Below, piece by piece: positions 17,198 through 25,819 of a DNA stretch of 64,000 nucleotides. How positions within the stretch are numbered: position 1 is the stretch's first letter; every line of letters starts with the position of its first letter. A program made the translations under genes and the position numbers. The notes under the pieces were generated by a model that saw nothing but the letters and a program-made list of their open reading frames with translations, did no database searches and was not told the origin of the DNA. The stretch is from Thermanaerothrix daxensis (GTDB lineage: Bacteria > Chloroflexota > Anaerolineae > Anaerolineales > Anaerolineaceae): the NCBI RefSeq assembly GCF_001306145.1, contig NZ_LGKO01000002.1, positions 186,001 to 250,000 on the forward strand, given 5' to 3'.

Positions 17198-18868
17198 TTA
17201 ACGTGGGAAGAGCGTCAGCAGTAAAGCGATCAGGGCGCCCAGGCCGGCCAGGGCAGCCACCAGGTAGCGTTCGTTCAAAGCCAATTGGGTGGCGCTGAGG
17301 AGTAAGGCGGTAAACACCAGGGCAGTGCTGATCTGCCGGGCCGAATGTTCCAGGCGCTCAAGCCGGCTGCGCAGAACAGGATCACTGATCTCCAATCGTC
17401 CTTGAGCCAGGCGTGCCAGCACGGCGTCGGCACGCTGGGGCAGAGCAATCAGTGTTCGCAGTAATTGTAGTGAGGTTTTGAGCAGGGGGCGAAACAGGTT
17501 TTCCTGTTCGGCACGCATCAACCGCTCGGCATAAGGGACGACGCTCTCCCATACGTTGAACTGGGGGTCGAGCCCCAGGCAGATCCCGTTGAGAATGGAA
17601 AGGCAGCGCCCCAAGAGAAGCAGATTTTGGGGCAATTGGAAGGGCATCTGATAGAGCAATTGCCGAAACTCCACCAGCAGGTTGAGTATTTCTTCCTGGC
17701 TCATGCTGATTTCCGCCAGGGTCTTGCCCCAAAAGCGGTCGAAGACCTCTTGAGTGGCTTTTTCGATTAACTGCAAATCGGCATTGGGGAGCAAAATGCC
17801 CATGCGCTGGTAGGCCTGCACCAGGCGCGCGGCATCGCGGCTGGCTACCCCAACCAGCACTTCTTGCAAGGCCTCCATTAGATCCGGTGGAACGGTGCCG
17901 GTCATGCCGAAATCCACAAAAACCAGTTGCCACTCGGGGGCGGGTTCAGGTTCTGCTTCCTCTGCACCGGCCAAAGGATGCACAAAGAGGTTGCCGGGAT
18001 GAGGGTCGGCATGGAAGAAGCCATCTTCAAAAATTTGCTTGAGGTAGGTGGCAATCAGGCGCTTGGCGACTTGGGCACGGTCAATTCCCGCTGCCTCGAT
18101 GGCCGGGTAGTCTGTGATTTTGATGTCCCCAACATCCTCAAGGGTAAGAACGCGACGGGTGGTGTACTCCCAATATACTTTGGGAATCCGCACTTCGGTA
18201 TGCCCGGCAAAATTGGCGGCAAAAATTTCAGCGTGGCGGGCTTCACTGAGGTAATCAATCTCTTCGCGCAAAATGCGACTGAATTCATCCACCAGCGCAG
18301 GCACGTCCGCCCGTCGCCGCACCGGGGGAAAGAGGTTGACCCAGCGTGCTACGACGCGCAGGGCTTGTAAATCGGTTTCCACGATCATTGGGATATTGGG
18401 ACGTTGTACTTTGACCACCACTGCCAGGGGCAAGGACTCGACCGCCCCTGCGGGGGGAGCGAGTAGGGCGCGATGCACCTGCCCAATGGAGGCGGCGGCA
18501 AGGGGAGTTTCCTCAAAGGCGAGGAAACGGGTTGCCAGCGGAACACCAAATTCGGCCTCCACTACGGCGCGGACAGCCTCGAACGGTTCAGGGGCAACTT
18601 CGTCTTGTAAACCGCTCAATTCCTCGGTGATCTCCGGGGGCAGGACATCAATGCGGGTTGAGAGGAATTGCCCAACCTTGATCATCACCCCACCCAGTTG
18701 GATGGCTAACCGACGGAAGGAGGCAGCCAGGTGGTGCAGGCGTTGGGGACGGGTTTGGCGGGTCAGACGCCCCAAGCCCAGCCTGGGCAGGAGAATATCC
18801 CAGGCCAGCAGGTGCAGGATGACCCCGGCAAAAAAACGCAAAATGCGGCGGTAGCGCGCACGTAGCAT
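17198..18868 (-). CDS. ABC1/UbiB family atypical kinase
   Basis: A 556-residue protein with the UbiB-type protein-kinase-like fold: the KxGQ motif in GVMIKVGQFLSTR, the A-rich loop AAASIGQVHRA, lysine in VVVKVQRP, the catalytic segment FHADPHPGNLF and the metal-binding VDFGMTG. Two transmembrane helices lie at the extreme C-terminus. Members are linked to isoprenoid quinone or lipid metabolism and act as ATPases; this genome segment also has a MenA-like gene at 43.7 kb. TATAAT preceded by TGC ends 9 nt before the ATG, suggesting a leaderless mRNA. Confidence 0.93.
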   Translation of the reverse strand: MLRARYRRILRFFAGVILHLLAWDILLPRLGLGRLTRQTRPQRLHHLAASFRRLAIQLGGVMIKVGQFLSTRIDVLPPEITEELSGLQDEVAPEPFEAVRAVVEAEFGVPLATRFLAFEETPLAAASIGQVHRALLAPPAGAVESLPLAVVVKVQRPNIPMIVETDLQALRVVARWVNLFPPVRRRADVPALVDEFSRILREEIDYLSEARHAEIFAANFAGHTEVRIPKVYWEYTTRRVLTLEDVGDIKITDYPAIEAAGIDRAQVAKRLIATYLKQIFEDGFFHADPHPGNLFVHPLAGAEEAEPEPAPEWQLVFVDFGMTGTVPPDLMEALQEVLVGVASRDAARLVQAYQRMGILLPNADLQLIEKATQEVFDRFWGKTLAEISMSQEEILNLLVEFRQLLYQMPFQLPQNLLLLGRCLSILNGICLGLDPQFNVWESVVPYAERLMRAEQENLFRPLLKTSLQLLRTLIALPQRADAVLARLAQGRLEISDPVLRSRLERLEHSARQISTALVFTALLLSATQLALNERYLVAALAGLGALIALLLTLFPR

Positions 18869-18877
18869 CTCGTTAGG

Positions 18878-18886
18878 ATTATAGCA
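18878..18886 (-). promoter_or_regulatory. Extended -10 box of ubiB-like gene, near-leaderless
   Basis: Minus strand TGC-TATAAT, 9 nt before the start codon at 18868. No good -35 is visible; the extended TG compensates. Confidence 0.5.
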
Positions 18887-18894
18887 TTCAAACC

Positions 18895-18934
18895 AAACGC
18901 CGCCCCTGAGTCTTTTCTGCCAGGGGCGGCGTTT
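18895..18934 (-). terminator. Terminator after the repeat-tailed membrane protein gene
   Basis: A perfect 14-bp inverted repeat, AAACGCCGCCCCTG (18895-18908) and its complement (18921-18934), with a 12-nt loop. It separates the gene ending at 18952 from the ubiB-like gene and its promoter. The T-tail is short (TTTGGTTT) but the stem is very strong. Confidence 0.75.
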
Positions 18935-18951
18935 CAGGCTTCTAGGAAGCG

Positions 18952-20058
18952 CTAGGGTCGCGCAGGGCTGTTCCCATGGCGTGGAGGCTGAGCGGTAGGC
19001 ATCATGGGCCCACCAGCGGGAGTACAGGTTGCTTCTGGGCCGGGGCCGGGTCCGTAGCCACTGCCGGGGGTGGGGGTGTCCTGGGTCCAGGGGTTACCGC
19101 CCTGCCCGCTTCCATAACCACTGCCGGGGGTGGGGGTGTCCTGGGTCCAGGGGTTACCGCCCTGCCCGCTTCCATAACCACTGCCGGGGGTGGGGGTGTC
19201 CTGGGTCCAGGGGTTACCGCCCTGCCCGCTTCCGTAACCACTGCCGGGAGTAGGGGTGTCCTCAGTCCAGGGGTTACCGCCCGGCTGTCTGCGGGTGGGC
19301 GGCATCTCTTCAGGCATGCCCTGGCGCAGTCGCTGGCGCAGTAACTCGGGGTCTTGCAGACCTTCCTGAACGGCTTGCAGGTGGGTTTGGATCATCGCGC
19401 GGGTGCGCTGGAGTACGGCGCGGGCGGTTGGGTTGGAGATGTTGGCCTGTTGCATGAGGCGCTGATACTGAACCTCCAGGCGTTGGCGGATCCGTTCCAG
19501 CGCCTGAATGGCTTGAGCATCATTCTGAGCCGCGGCTAACTGCAAAGCTGTTTGCAGATGGGTTTGTAAACGCTGGAGGACAGGTTCCGGGGGTACCTCC
19601 TCGCGGTCCAGCATCTGGGAGATCTCAGCCGTGCGCCGTTCAGCCAGTTCAAGGTTAAGGTTAATGCGTGCCTGAGGGGTGCGCGTTAACTCACTCCGCA
19701 GGTCTTCACTCCAGGTCTTAACCGGGTAGAGCCAGTCTTCCGGTAGGCTGGACTGCGCCGCGGCTACGGTGATGCCGCTCCCACCCAGCAGCAGGGAAAC
19801 CACCAGCAAAATTGTCGTCAAGGCACTGAACATTGGTGAAACCTCCTTTCGGGGATGGGTTAAGCCTATCCAAAAGGCTTTCCACTGATTCAGACGCCGT
19901 GGTGAGGATTCAGATACGGCCAGACGACGGGCTTCAGCCAAAAAGGCGGTGCGGGCGCGTGCGGCTGCGGTTGGATCGCGCGGGGGTACCTCGCGTAGGG
20001 CATCCAGATGAGCGCGCACCTCAGGATCGGGTTGGGGGTCGGACCAGGTCTTAGACAT
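18952..20058 (-). CDS. DUF5667-like membrane protein with repeat tail, partner of ECF sigma factor
   Basis: A 368-residue protein. Residues 1-70 are cytoplasmic and polar, one transmembrane helix follows (about 76-98, LTTILLVVSLLLGG), and the external part has a DUF5667-like helical domain (SLPEDWLYPVKTWSEDL and LERIRQRLEVQYQRLMQQA). The tail consists of about four copies of a 20-residue unit, GGNPWTQDTPTPGSGYGSGQ. It overlaps the sigma factor gene by 8 nt, the layout of an anti-sigma factor; however no zinc-binding HxxxCxxC anti-sigma motif is visible. Role as sigma regulator is inferred from context. Confidence 0.8.
   Translation of the reverse strand: MSKTWSDPQPDPEVRAHLDALREVPPRDPTAAARARTAFLAEARRLAVSESSPRRLNQWKAFWIGLTHPRKEVSPMFSALTTILLVVSLLLGGSGITVAAAQSSLPEDWLYPVKTWSEDLRSELTRTPQARINLNLELAERRTAEISQMLDREEVPPEPVLQRLQTHLQTALQLAAAQNDAQAIQALERIRQRLEVQYQRLMQQANISNPTARAVLQRTRAMIQTHLQAVQEGLQDPELLRQRLRQGMPEEMPPTRRQPGGNPWTEDTPTPGSGYGSGQGGNPWTQDTPTPGSGYGSGQGGNPWTQDTPTPGSGYGSGQGGNPWTQDTPTPGSGYGPGPGPEATCTPAGGPMMPTAQPPRHGNSPARP
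19051..19282. repeat. Tandem 60-bp coding repeat, about 3.9 copies
   Basis: Units 19081-19140 and 19141-19200 are identical; 19201-19260 differs at three positions; partial units flank both ends. The repeat lies in frame inside the gene at 18952-20058 and encodes a Gly/Pro/Thr/Gln-rich 20-residue unit. Near-identity suggests recent slippage or recombination. Confidence 0.95.
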
Positions 20059-20602
20059 GCTCTACCTCGGGTTTCAACAGGCGTTTCAGGGCGGCCAGCG
20101 CGCGGTGTTGCAGGGCTTTTACGGCGCCTACCGGTTTTTGCAGGGCGGCGGCCACGGTTTCATTATCCAGGCCCTCCACAAAGCGTAGCAAAATCGCCTG
20201 ACGTTGCTCCGGCGTGAGTTGCCACAGGGCCCAGCGCAGGCGCTGGCGCATCCATTGGGCCTCAGCAGCCTCTTCAAGTGGGGGGGCCGGGTCGCTTAAT
20301 GGGTGGATTTCTATGTTCAGGTTGGGCGGAGGCTCGCGGCGGTAGCGATCCGTGATCCAGTTGTGGGCAATGCGGTAGAGATAGGCCTGAAGATGCTGAC
20401 GCGGCCCGTGCCCGGCATGCAGGGCCTGTAAAAAGCGTGCAAATGTCTCTGCGACGCACTCTTCTGCTTTATCGGCATCTCCCAGTAGGCGCATAGCATA
20501 GGCATAAAGGCGCGGGCTGTATTGATCATAGATAGCCGCCAGCGCCTCCATGTCAAAGCGCTGCGCCGCCTGCAACCACTCTTGCTCCTCAGGTGAGTTC
20601 AT
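20051..20602 (-). CDS. ECF-type RNA polymerase sigma factor
   Basis: A 183-residue alternative sigma factor. Region 2 spans residues about 22-90 (IYDQYSPRLYAYAMRLLGD, YLYRIAHNWITDRYRR) and region 4 residues about 125-180 (LTPEQRQAILLRFVEGLDNETVAAAL ended by KPVGAVKALQHRALAALKR, as separate motifs). No region 3 is present. It overlaps the downstream DUF5667-like membrane protein gene by 8 nt, which may regulate it. Its target promoters cannot be told from this window. Confidence 0.92.
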   Translation of the reverse strand: MNSPEEQEWLQAAQRFDMEALAAIYDQYSPRLYAYAMRLLGDADKAEECVAETFARFLQALHAGHGPRQHLQAYLYRIAHNWITDRYRREPPPNLNIEIHPLSDPAPPLEEAAEAQWMRQRLRWALWQLTPEQRQAILLRFVEGLDNETVAAALQKPVGAVKALQHRALAALKRLLKPEVEHV

Positions 20603-20667
20603 TCTCTGTCAATTCAGACGCCAACGCCGCAAAAAAGATACGCCTTCGGTGGGTGAAATAAAGCGGT

Positions 20668-22125
20668 TTAGGGAGTCTGCCGGGGAAGCGTGAATTGCAG
20701 ACGAGTTCCGTATCCCCGGCCTTGAGCATCGGTGTAGATAGGACTTTCAGCACTTACCTCACCCCCGTGCAAGTGCACCAGTTGCTTCACAATTGCCAGA
20801 CCCAACCCTGAGCCACCGCTGGCGCGGGCGCGCGATTTATCGGCCCGGTAGAAGCGTTCAAATACGTGGGGTAAGTCCTCGCGCGGGATGCCTGGCCCAC
20901 TGTCGGCTATGGAGATGCTCACTGTGCGCTCATCGGCTCCGGGAACGACCTCAATGCGGATACGCCCGCCAGCGGGGGTGTAGCGCAACGCATTATCCAG
21001 CAGGTTGACCAACACCTGTTGAATGCGCTGGGGGTCCAGGAGAAGCGGGGGCAGATTTTCGGGGGCGCTGATCTCGAGGGTTACTCCCTTCTGGGCTGCT
21101 GCGGCTTCAAATTGCCCAATCACTTTTTGGATGAGCGGAATCAACGCAGTGGGTTGCTTTTCCAGGGCTAGGTGTCCGGATTCGGCCAGCGAAAGCAGAC
21201 GTAAATCGGCCACCAGGCGGTTAAGCAATTGCACCTGATCGTAGAGCACCTGGACCTGTTCCAGGTCCATTGGCAGCACTCCATCTTGCATGGCTTCCAG
21301 GTTGGCCTGTAGAACGGCCAGGGGGGTGCGCAGTTCGTGGGCAACATCGGCGACCATCTGACGACGGGCTTTCTCGGCGCGTTCCAGGCTGGCGGCCATC
21401 TCATTAAAGGCCAGCGAGACCTCGCCCAGTTCATCATGGGTGAGGATTGGCACCCGTTGTGAGAGATCCCCTTTGGCGATGGCCTGAGCAGCACGTTGCA
21501 GGCGACGTAAGGGTGAGATTACCCGGTAAACCACCAGCGCCACCAGGAGCAGGGCAGCCGCACTGGCGATCACGACAGCACCGAGAACGGCGCGGTTCAC
21601 AGCACTGAGGAATTGGCTTTCCAATGTGATGACACCTGCCTCTCCCGCCGGCAGGACCAGCAGGGTTCCCACCTGAGCATTTCCAACCCGGATCGGCGCT
21701 CCCACTGCCAGGGCATCGGCGGGTACGGTCTGACCTTCCCAGACCCCTTGGGTGTCCAGGATCACTTGCCCATCGGCATCCACCAGAACCAGCCGCTGAG
21801 CCAGTACGCGGCCCAGGAGGGCACTCTGGAATTGGGTCATGTGGCCGGGGAGGTTATTGCCCATCATTCCCTGACCCATGTGCCCTCGCGGCCACATTTC
21901 CGCCATATGCAGGAATATATCCACCCCCGCCCAGGAGCCAGTGCGTTGGTAATAATCGGCCAGGACGGGGGCCAGACGTTGGGCCCAGGCCTGGGCACTG
22001 CGTTCGGTGTAGGTGCCAAAAGCCAGCCGGGTAGCCCGGCGGGTTAGAACGACGGTGAGCACGGCCACCAGGAGCAGCACCCCCAAAAACGCAGCGACCA
22101 GTTTAAGGTAAAGGCGGCTGGGCAT
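20668..22125 (-). CDS. Sensor histidine kinase
   Basis: A 485-residue membrane kinase. Two transmembrane helices (about 7-29 and 170-195) flank an external domain rich in Met and His (AEMWPRGHMGQGMMGN), then HAMP (ISPLRRLQRAAQAIAKGDLSQRV), the HisKA box VADVAHELRTPLAVL with the phosphorylated His, and a HATPase domain with N-box LLDNALRYTP, G1 DSGPGIP and G2 GGSGLGLAI. The Met/His-rich sensor could detect a metal such as copper or silver, or envelope stress (inference). ATG at 22125 follows GGAGG and overlaps the response regulator by 23 nt. Confidence 0.93.
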   Translation of the reverse strand: MPSRLYLKLVAAFLGVLLLVAVLTVVLTRRATRLAFGTYTERSAQAWAQRLAPVLADYYQRTGSWAGVDIFLHMAEMWPRGHMGQGMMGNNLPGHMTQFQSALLGRVLAQRLVLVDADGQVILDTQGVWEGQTVPADALAVGAPIRVGNAQVGTLLVLPAGEAGVITLESQFLSAVNRAVLGAVVIASAAALLLVALVVYRVISPLRRLQRAAQAIAKGDLSQRVPILTHDELGEVSLAFNEMAASLERAEKARRQMVADVAHELRTPLAVLQANLEAMQDGVLPMDLEQVQVLYDQVQLLNRLVADLRLLSLAESGHLALEKQPTALIPLIQKVIGQFEAAAAQKGVTLEISAPENLPPLLLDPQRIQQVLVNLLDNALRYTPAGGRIRIEVVPGADERTVSISIADSGPGIPREDLPHVFERFYRADKSRARASGGSGLGLAIVKQLVHLHGGEVSAESPIYTDAQGRGYGTRLQFTLPRQTP

Positions 22126-22813
22126 CTTCGACGACCTCCAGTTTGTACCCCACACCGAAAACGGTCTGGATGTAAGTGGGACGGCGGGGGTTTGGTTCGA
22201 TTTTGGCGCGCAGGTTTTTGATGTGGGCGTCAATGGTGCGCTCGTAGCCGGGGTAATCGGTACCCAGCGCCTGTTCCAGCAGTTGCAGGCGGGTAAAGAC
22301 CCGACGCGGGTGACGGGCCATGGTCACCAGTAGCGCAAACTCGGTTGGGGTGAGGTTTACCGGTTTCCCGTCCACGGTGACCGTCCGCTGGGTGAGATTA
22401 ATTGCCAATTTGCCCACGCATAGGAGTTCGTTCTCCTGGGCGGTTTCTGCGGCACGCCGGAAGATGGCACGTACTCGGGCGACAATCTCGCGGGGGCTGA
22501 AGGGCTTGGTAACGTAGTCATCCGCGCCCAATTCCAGCCCGGTGATGCGATCCACTTCTTCTACTCGCGCCGTGAGCATCAGAATGGGCACATTAGATTC
22601 GCGGCGGATGGCGCGAGCCACATCCAGGCCATCCATGCCCGGTAAATTCAGATCGAGGATGACAAAATCAGGATGTTCGCGGTGGAAGAGGCTCAACGCT
22701 TGCTCGCCATCCCCGGCCTGAACCACCTGAAATCCGGCTCGCTCCAGGTAACCTTGCACAACGCGCACAATTTGGGGTTCGTCATCCACCACCAGAATTT
22801 TCTTCATCTCCAT
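22103..22813 (-). CDS. OmpR/PhoB-family response regulator
   Basis: A 236-residue DNA-binding response regulator. The receiver domain has the acidic pair DDE, the phosphorylation Asp in VILDLNLPGMDG, Thr in LMLTAR and Lys in YVTKPFSP; the C-terminal winged helix shows LTPTEFALLVTMARHP, RTIDAHIKNLRAKIEP and TVFGVGYKL. It is co-transcribed with the histidine kinase. Proteins of this class bind tandem direct repeats with an 11-bp period; such repeats occur just upstream of this gene and at two other promoters in the window, making it a candidate regulator of them (inference). Confidence 0.94.
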   Translation of the reverse strand: MEMKKILVVDDEPQIVRVVQGYLERAGFQVVQAGDGEQALSLFHREHPDFVILDLNLPGMDGLDVARAIRRESNVPILMLTARVEEVDRITGLELGADDYVTKPFSPREIVARVRAIFRRAAETAQENELLCVGKLAINLTQRTVTVDGKPVNLTPTEFALLVTMARHPRRVFTRLQLLEQALGTDYPGYERTIDAHIKNLRAKIEPNPRRPTYIQTVFGVGYKLEVVEDAQPPLP

Positions 22814-22838
22814 ACCCTACGATTTTAAGGGGAAGTTG

Positions 22839-22871
22839 TGAAGAAAGCGTGAATTTTGGCAGGCTTTTGCA
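22839..22871 (+). promoter_or_regulatory. Imperfect 11-bp repeat array between the two-component system and the GH2 operon
   Basis: Units TGAAGAAAGCG, TGAATTTTGGC and AGGCTTTTGCA end right at the -35 box of the GH2 promoter. A different register shows GAANNNGTGAA twice (22832-22853). The AAGCGTNNNTTTTG core resembles the arrays at 55027-55059 and 2918-2939. It lies in the divergent region, so it could serve either gene. Confidence 0.35.
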
Positions 22872-22900
22872 TTGTCAGTCGGAATCGGATTGAATATACT
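22872..22900 (+). promoter_or_regulatory. Promoter of the GH2-ChbG-GPH operon
   Basis: TTGTCA (22872-22877), 17-nt spacer, TATACT (22895-22900). Transcription from about 22907 rules out the open-frame ATG at 22872 as the translation start. Confidence 0.7.
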
Positions 22901-22949
22901 AAAATTATCGCATAAACAGGTATTGATGGTCCCCCCGGAGTTGCTCCCC

Positions 22950-25001
22950 ATGGAAGAGGCATATTTCATCTCTCACGAGGCGACCCACCCCCAGGCTTTA
23001 CCGACGGAGGGCTGGCGACAGGTTACCCTGCCGCATCAGTGGACGCTAGAGGGTCTGGAGGCCGAGGTGGGGTGGTACCGGCTGGATGTGCCCCCCGCAG
23101 AGGCGGGTCAACGGCGCTGGGTGCGCTTGTGGGCCGATTATTATGCCGAAGCATGGCTGGAAGCAACGTACCTAGGCCAGCATGAGGGCTACTTTGAACC
23201 CTGGATTCTGGCTTTGCCTTCTACCGGCACAAGGCTATGGGTGCGTGTGGCGGCGCCGCGGGAGCCCTATGGTGAGGTGTGGCCACGTTTCAAGCGCCAG
23301 ATCAAAGGCGTTTTTGGACAACACGATTGTCGGCCCGGCGGGACAGGCCCGCGTGGGCAGGAGCGTGGCACGGGTGGGCTGTGGGGTGGTGCGGAGGTGA
23401 TGCTCAGCGGGGCTGTTGCGCTGCTGGGGCTGCGCGTTTTGCCCCTGCGCATCGCGGGGGGCTGGCGCCTGCAAATTGAAGCCGAGGTAGATAGCCCTCA
23501 TGTTCAGACGGTGCGGGCCTATCTCGAACTGACACCGGAGAACTTCGGGGGAGAAAGTTTGTACAGTGAGCGGGAGTTGACCCTGGCGCCGGGTCGCCAG
23601 CGCTTGCGCCTCTTCTGGCAGGTGCCGGATCTCCCCACCTGGGAGGTGTGGGAGCGCGGCTTTCCGCACCTCTATCGTCTGACCTTGCGGGTGGAGGAGG
23701 CCGAACTCGCGGTCACCACCGGGCTCCGCACGGTGTCGCTTGAGGGGGATTGGGTGTGCCTGAATGGCCGCAACCTTTTCTTGCGCGGGACAAACATCAT
23801 CCCCACCCAGTGGCTGGCCGGTTATACCCCGGCTCAAGCAGAATCCGATGTGCATCTGCTCAAGGAGGCGCATCTCAATGCCGTGCGTGTGCACGCTCAT
23901 GTGACTCACCCCTCCTTTTACGAGGTTTGCGACCGTGAAGGGGTGTTGGTTTGGCAGGATATGCCTCTGCAGTGGGGCTACGCCCTGGATGATGCTTTTA
24001 CCCAGGAGGTGGTACGCCAGGCGGAGGCGCTGACCTGGATTTTGGGCAGTCACCCCTCAATTTTTCTGTGGTGTGCCAGCAACGAACCCACTCACAACCG
24101 TCATACCACGGTTCCAGCCGTGGCAGCAGCGTTGCGTGGGAGTGATCCTACCCGCCTGGTCAAAGAAGCCTCCGACTTTCGTGAGCACACCTACCCGGGC
24201 TGGTACTGGGGGCATTGGCGGGATTTCCTGGCGCTGCCGGCGGCACCTCTGCCCTCCGAGTTTGGCGCTCAGGCACTGCCCCGCGTTGAGACGCTGCAGC
24301 GCACTTTGGCAGAAAACGCCTGGCCGCCGCGCTGGGAGGTGTGGGCTTACCACAATTTCCAGGCTGAGCAGACTTTTCGTGTTGCGGGGGTGGAAATGGG
24401 TCCCAGCCTGGAAACTTTTGTGGCCAATTCCCAAGCCTATCAAGCACGACTGCTGCGTTTTGCCATTGAAACCTACCGCCGGGCCAAAGGGAAGGTAACG
24501 GGTTATTTCCAGTTCATGTTCGTTGAACCCTGGGAGGGGATTACCTGGGCGGTCGTTGAGGTGGATCGCACGCCAAAGGCCGGGTACTACGCCCTCAAAG
24601 AAGCCTCCAGCCCGGTGCTGCTCTCGCTGGTTCCCTACCGTGAGGTGACTGAAATTGGCCAACCGCCAGTAAGCGAGATTTGGCTGATCAGCGATCTAGA
24701 TCGTCCTCTAGATGTGCTGGTGCGGTTACGCCTGGAGGGACCCGTGAGTGGCGATTTGGGAGAACTACCGGCTCAACTGGCTCCGCAGGAAGCACGCTGT
24801 CTGTTCAACCTGATGGAGGGGTATGAAATGCCGCCGGGGGAGGGGGAGTGGATGGAACGCGTTGCTCGGTTTTTACGCAGCCTGGTGCCGGGGGAGTATC
24901 GTCTGATCGGAGAGGTGTGGGAGGGTGAGACCCTGCTTGCCACTTCCACATTACCTGTGACCTATCTTCCTCCAATTGTGCCAACGGGGAGTGCATGGTG
25001 A
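22950..25001 (+). CDS. Glycoside hydrolase family 2 protein (beta-mannosidase/galactosidase type)
   Basis: A 683-residue cytoplasmic glycosidase without signal peptide. The N-terminal part is a sugar-binding beta-sandwich (WRQVTLPHQW, GWYRLDVP), followed by an immunoglobulin-like domain and a TIM barrel. The general acid/base is Glu379 in LWCASNEPTHN and the nucleophile is probably Glu437 in LPSEFGAQALP, as in GH2. ATG at 22950 has GGAG upstream; ATG at 22926 is also downstream of the promoter and possible. It overlaps the deacetylase gene by 7 nt. Exact sugar specificity is unknown; a beta-linked oligosaccharide is likely. Confidence 0.88.
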   Translation: MEEAYFISHEATHPQALPTEGWRQVTLPHQWTLEGLEAEVGWYRLDVPPAEAGQRRWVRLWADYYAEAWLEATYLGQHEGYFEPWILALPSTGTRLWVRVAAPREPYGEVWPRFKRQIKGVFGQHDCRPGGTGPRGQERGTGGLWGGAEVMLSGAVALLGLRVLPLRIAGGWRLQIEAEVDSPHVQTVRAYLELTPENFGGESLYSERELTLAPGRQRLRLFWQVPDLPTWEVWERGFPHLYRLTLRVEEAELAVTTGLRTVSLEGDWVCLNGRNLFLRGTNIIPTQWLAGYTPAQAESDVHLLKEAHLNAVRVHAHVTHPSFYEVCDREGVLVWQDMPLQWGYALDDAFTQEVVRQAEALTWILGSHPSIFLWCASNEPTHNRHTTVPAVAAALRGSDPTRLVKEASDFREHTYPGWYWGHWRDFLALPAAPLPSEFGAQALPRVETLQRTLAENAWPPRWEVWAYHNFQAEQTFRVAGVEMGPSLETFVANSQAYQARLLRFAIETYRRAKGKVTGYFQFMFVEPWEGITWAVVEVDRTPKAGYYALKEASSPVLLSLVPYREVTEIGQPPVSEIWLISDLDRPLDVLVRLRLEGPVSGDLGELPAQLAPQEARCLFNLMEGYEMPPGEGEWMERVARFLRSLVPGEYRLIGEVWEGETLLATSTLPVTYLPPIVPTGSAW

Positions 25002-25819
25002 GCCATCTCTGGGAGTCGCTAGGTCTGCATGGAAAGCGGGTGCTGATTTTGCACCATGATGATTTGGGCTTATTACACGCCCAAAACGCGGCATACGAAG
25101 TACTTGGGTTTCCAACCGGTTCGATCATGGTACCGGCTGGCTGGGGGGCCCAATTGGCGCATCGCCCGCACCTGGACCTAGGTGTGCACCTGACGCTCAC
25201 CAGCGAATGGCGGGCACCGCGCCTGCGACCGTTGACCACCAGTGCCAGTTTGCGGGATTCCAGCGGCCACTTCTGGTCAACTGTCGAGGAGGCCTGGTTA
25301 CACATCCGGACCGAGGAAGCCGAGGCTGAATTGCGAGCGCAGATTCACGCCGCGCTGGCCATGGGCATTGATGTGACCCACGTGGATACTCACATGGGCG
25401 CCGTTCTGCGCCCTGACCTGGCGGAGATTTACTTGAAACTGGCGCTCGAGTTTCGCCTCCCTGCTTTTATTCCCGAATCCCTGGAGGCCATCAACCTGCC
25501 GGCTCCGCTGCGTCTGCCGATTGAGAGCCTGCTGGATCGTGCACCGCTGCCCAAGGTGCGCTGGCTGGATAGTTATCCGGTTCCCCCGGATCAGCGGCGG
25601 GCGTGGTATCTGGATACCCTGAGTCGGGCTGGGCCGGGGGTTTATCATCTGATTCATCACTCAGCCCTCCCCACTCCCGAGGCCCAAAGCCTGCCGGATT
25701 GGGAAAAACGTAAAGCGGATTATGAAGCCCTCCAGGATGCCGAAGTGCGGCGGGTGATTGGGGAATTTACGTTGCTCACCTATCGCCAGGTGCGGGAGGC
25801 GTTGCGCAGGGTTGGATGA
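24995..25819 (+). CDS. ChbG/HpnK (YdjC) family carbohydrate deacetylase-like protein
   Basis: A 274-residue cytoplasmic protein with the YdjC fold. The metal-binding aspartates are in LHHDDLGL near residues 19-26, His residues in DLGVHLTLTSEW and the conserved HVDTHMG near residues 128-134. ChbG removes acetyl groups from N,N'-diacetylchitobiose and related sugars. Here it lies between a GH2 hydrolase and a sugar symporter with overlapping stop and start codons, which fits uptake and breakdown of an acetylated glycoside. Substrate is inferred. Confidence 0.88.
   Translation: MVSHLWESLGLHGKRVLILHHDDLGLLHAQNAAYEVLGFPTGSIMVPAGWGAQLAHRPHLDLGVHLTLTSEWRAPRLRPLTTSASLRDSSGHFWSTVEEAWLHIRTEEAEAELRAQIHAALAMGIDVTHVDTHMGAVLRPDLAEIYLKLALEFRLPAFIPESLEAINLPAPLRLPIESLLDRAPLPKVRWLDSYPVPPDQRRAWYLDTLSRAGPGVYHLIHHSALPTPEAQSLPDWEKRKADYEALQDAEVRRVIGEFTLLTYRQVREALRRVG

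Noticed and set aside
19051-19282. CRISPR-like array
   Set aside because: Repeats are contiguous, lack spacers and keep the reading frame of a conserved gene.
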